Below are positions 7,416 to 7,868 of a DNA stretch of 7,868 bases, piece by piece. The position numbers and the translations under genes were made by a program. The notes under the pieces are model-generated. The model saw only the letters and a list, made by a program, of their open reading frames with translations, had not been told where the DNA came from and ran no database searches. Every line of letters starts with the position of its first letter. Position 1 is the stretch's first letter. This DNA is from Gemmatimonadota bacterium (lineage in GTDB: Bacteria > Gemmatimonadota > Gemmatimonadetes > Gemmatimonadales > Gemmatimonadaceae): NCBI GenBank assembly GCA_003142495.1, contig PLMM01000325.1, positions 1-7,868 on the forward strand, in the 5' to 3' direction.

Positions 7416-7868
7416 GCGCGATCGGCTCGTCGGCATTTCCGGGGCATGCGAAGTTGCTCGAAGACTTCGGTGTGCGCCGGCCATCGGCGCTCGCGCGCGC
7501 CATCAGCATCGTCGAGAATCGCCGCAGCGGCGCCGCCCAGCTGCTCGCGGCGCTCCATCCGATGCTCGGGCGCGCGCGGCGCATTGGCATCACCGGGCCG
7601 CCGGGCGCGGGGAAGAGCACGCTCACGACGCGGCTCGCCGAGCGCTATCGGAAGCTCGGTCTCACGGTCGGGATAGTAGCCGTCGATCCGACGTCCCCAT
7701 TCACCGGCGGCGCGCTGCTCGGCGATCGCATCCGCATGGAGTCCGTCGCGCTCGACAGCGGGATCTTCATTCGCTCGATGGCCACGCGCGGCGCCCTGGG
7801 CGGGCTCGCGGCGGCGACGCGCGATGTGTGCGATGTGCTCGATGCGTACGGCTTCGACAGGCTGCTCG
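7412..7868 (+). CDS. meaB: MeaB/ArgK-family GTPase, 3'-truncated by window edge
   Basis: G3E-family P-loop GTPase acting as chaperone of adenosylcobalamin-dependent methylmalonyl-CoA mutase (MeaB; older name ArgK). The first 152 codons are present; the family is usually about 320-340 aa, so roughly half is seen. Visible motifs: an N-terminal helical segment 'ALARAISIVENRRSGAAQLL' (26-45), Walker A 'GPPGAGKST' (62-70), 'VDPTSPFTGGALLGDRIRM' (91-109) and 'FIRSMATRGALGGLA' (119-133), all diagnostic of MeaB. The start ATG at 7412 overlaps the stop of the preceding CorC-like gene as ATGA and gives a normal N-terminus, though no strong SD precedes it. No mutase gene is visible in the window; one could lie beyond the right edge. 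The frame is intact to the last base. Confidence 0.95.
   Translation, partial: MSAIGSSAFPGHAKLLEDFGVRRPSALARAISIVENRRSGAAQLLAALHPMLGRARRIGITGPPGAGKSTLTTRLAERYRKLGLTVGIVAVDPTSPFTGGALLGDRIRMESVALDSGIFIRSMATRGALGGLAAATRDVCDVLDAYGFDRLL

Noticed and set aside
6144..7484. 446-codon minus-strand open frame across the second CorC-like gene and the meaB start
   Set aside because: Antisense shadow, same charged composition and no family motif.
3408..7729. Several GCGATCGC octamers resembling the cyanobacterial HIP1 element (for example at 7722-7729)
   Set aside because: Only about four were seen, all within coding codons of a GC-rich, GATCGC-rich sequence. This is too few and uneven to call a repeat family, and the encoded proteins do not suggest a cyanobacterium.
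1..7868. Terminators, tRNA genes, CRISPR arrays, insertion sequences
   Set aside because: There is no intergenic space beyond 7 bases, and no direct-repeat array, terminal inverted repeat, transposase frame or tRNA-like fold was seen by eye.

Overview
The window is a gene-dense, high-GC stretch in which all seven genes lie on the plus strand and are packed end to end, with no non-coding gap longer than 7 bases. In order they are: the C-terminal ~70% of aspS (aspartyl-tRNA synthetase, cut by the left edge), a PhoH/YbeZ-family ATPase gene, a PgpH/YqfF-type 7TM-HD membrane phosphodiesterase gene, ybeY (rRNA endonuclease/maturation factor), two consecutive CorC/HlyC-type membrane proteins with CBS pairs, and the 5' part of meaB/argK (G3E GTPase, cut by the right edge).

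The organism is a high-GC bacterium. Composition, mostly G/C-ending codons, and the order phoH-pgpH-ybeY followed by CorC-family genes suggest a Gemmatimonadota-like or similar deep-branching lineage. This is an inference from style and gene order, since no marker in the window fixes the phylum.

Layout: bases 1-1334 aspS; 1331-2293 phoH; 2301-4514 pgpH; 4511-4954 ybeY; 4951-6186 first CorC-like gene; 6183-7415 second CorC-like gene; 7412-end meaB. Five of the six junctions are ATGA overlaps, where the start of the next gene overlaps the stop of the previous one. The sixth (phoH/pgpH) has 7 bases between stop and start. This is what a single, translationally coupled operon looks like. No promoter or terminator is visible inside the window.

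Functionally the set combines translation (AspRS, YbeY), RNA metabolism (PhoH-like ATPase), second-messenger turnover (PgpH-type HD domain, in known members a c-di-AMP hydrolase), predicted divalent-cation handling (CorC pair) and a cofactor-loading G-protein chaperone (MeaB). The core looks like a merger of the Bacillus order phoH-yqfF-ybeY and the enterobacterial order ybeZ-ybeY-corC. No phage, transposon, CRISPR array, RNA gene or clear novel system was found. The points most worth a second look are the degenerate membrane domains of the tandem CorC-like pair and the abrupt codon-use change in the first ~110 bases.
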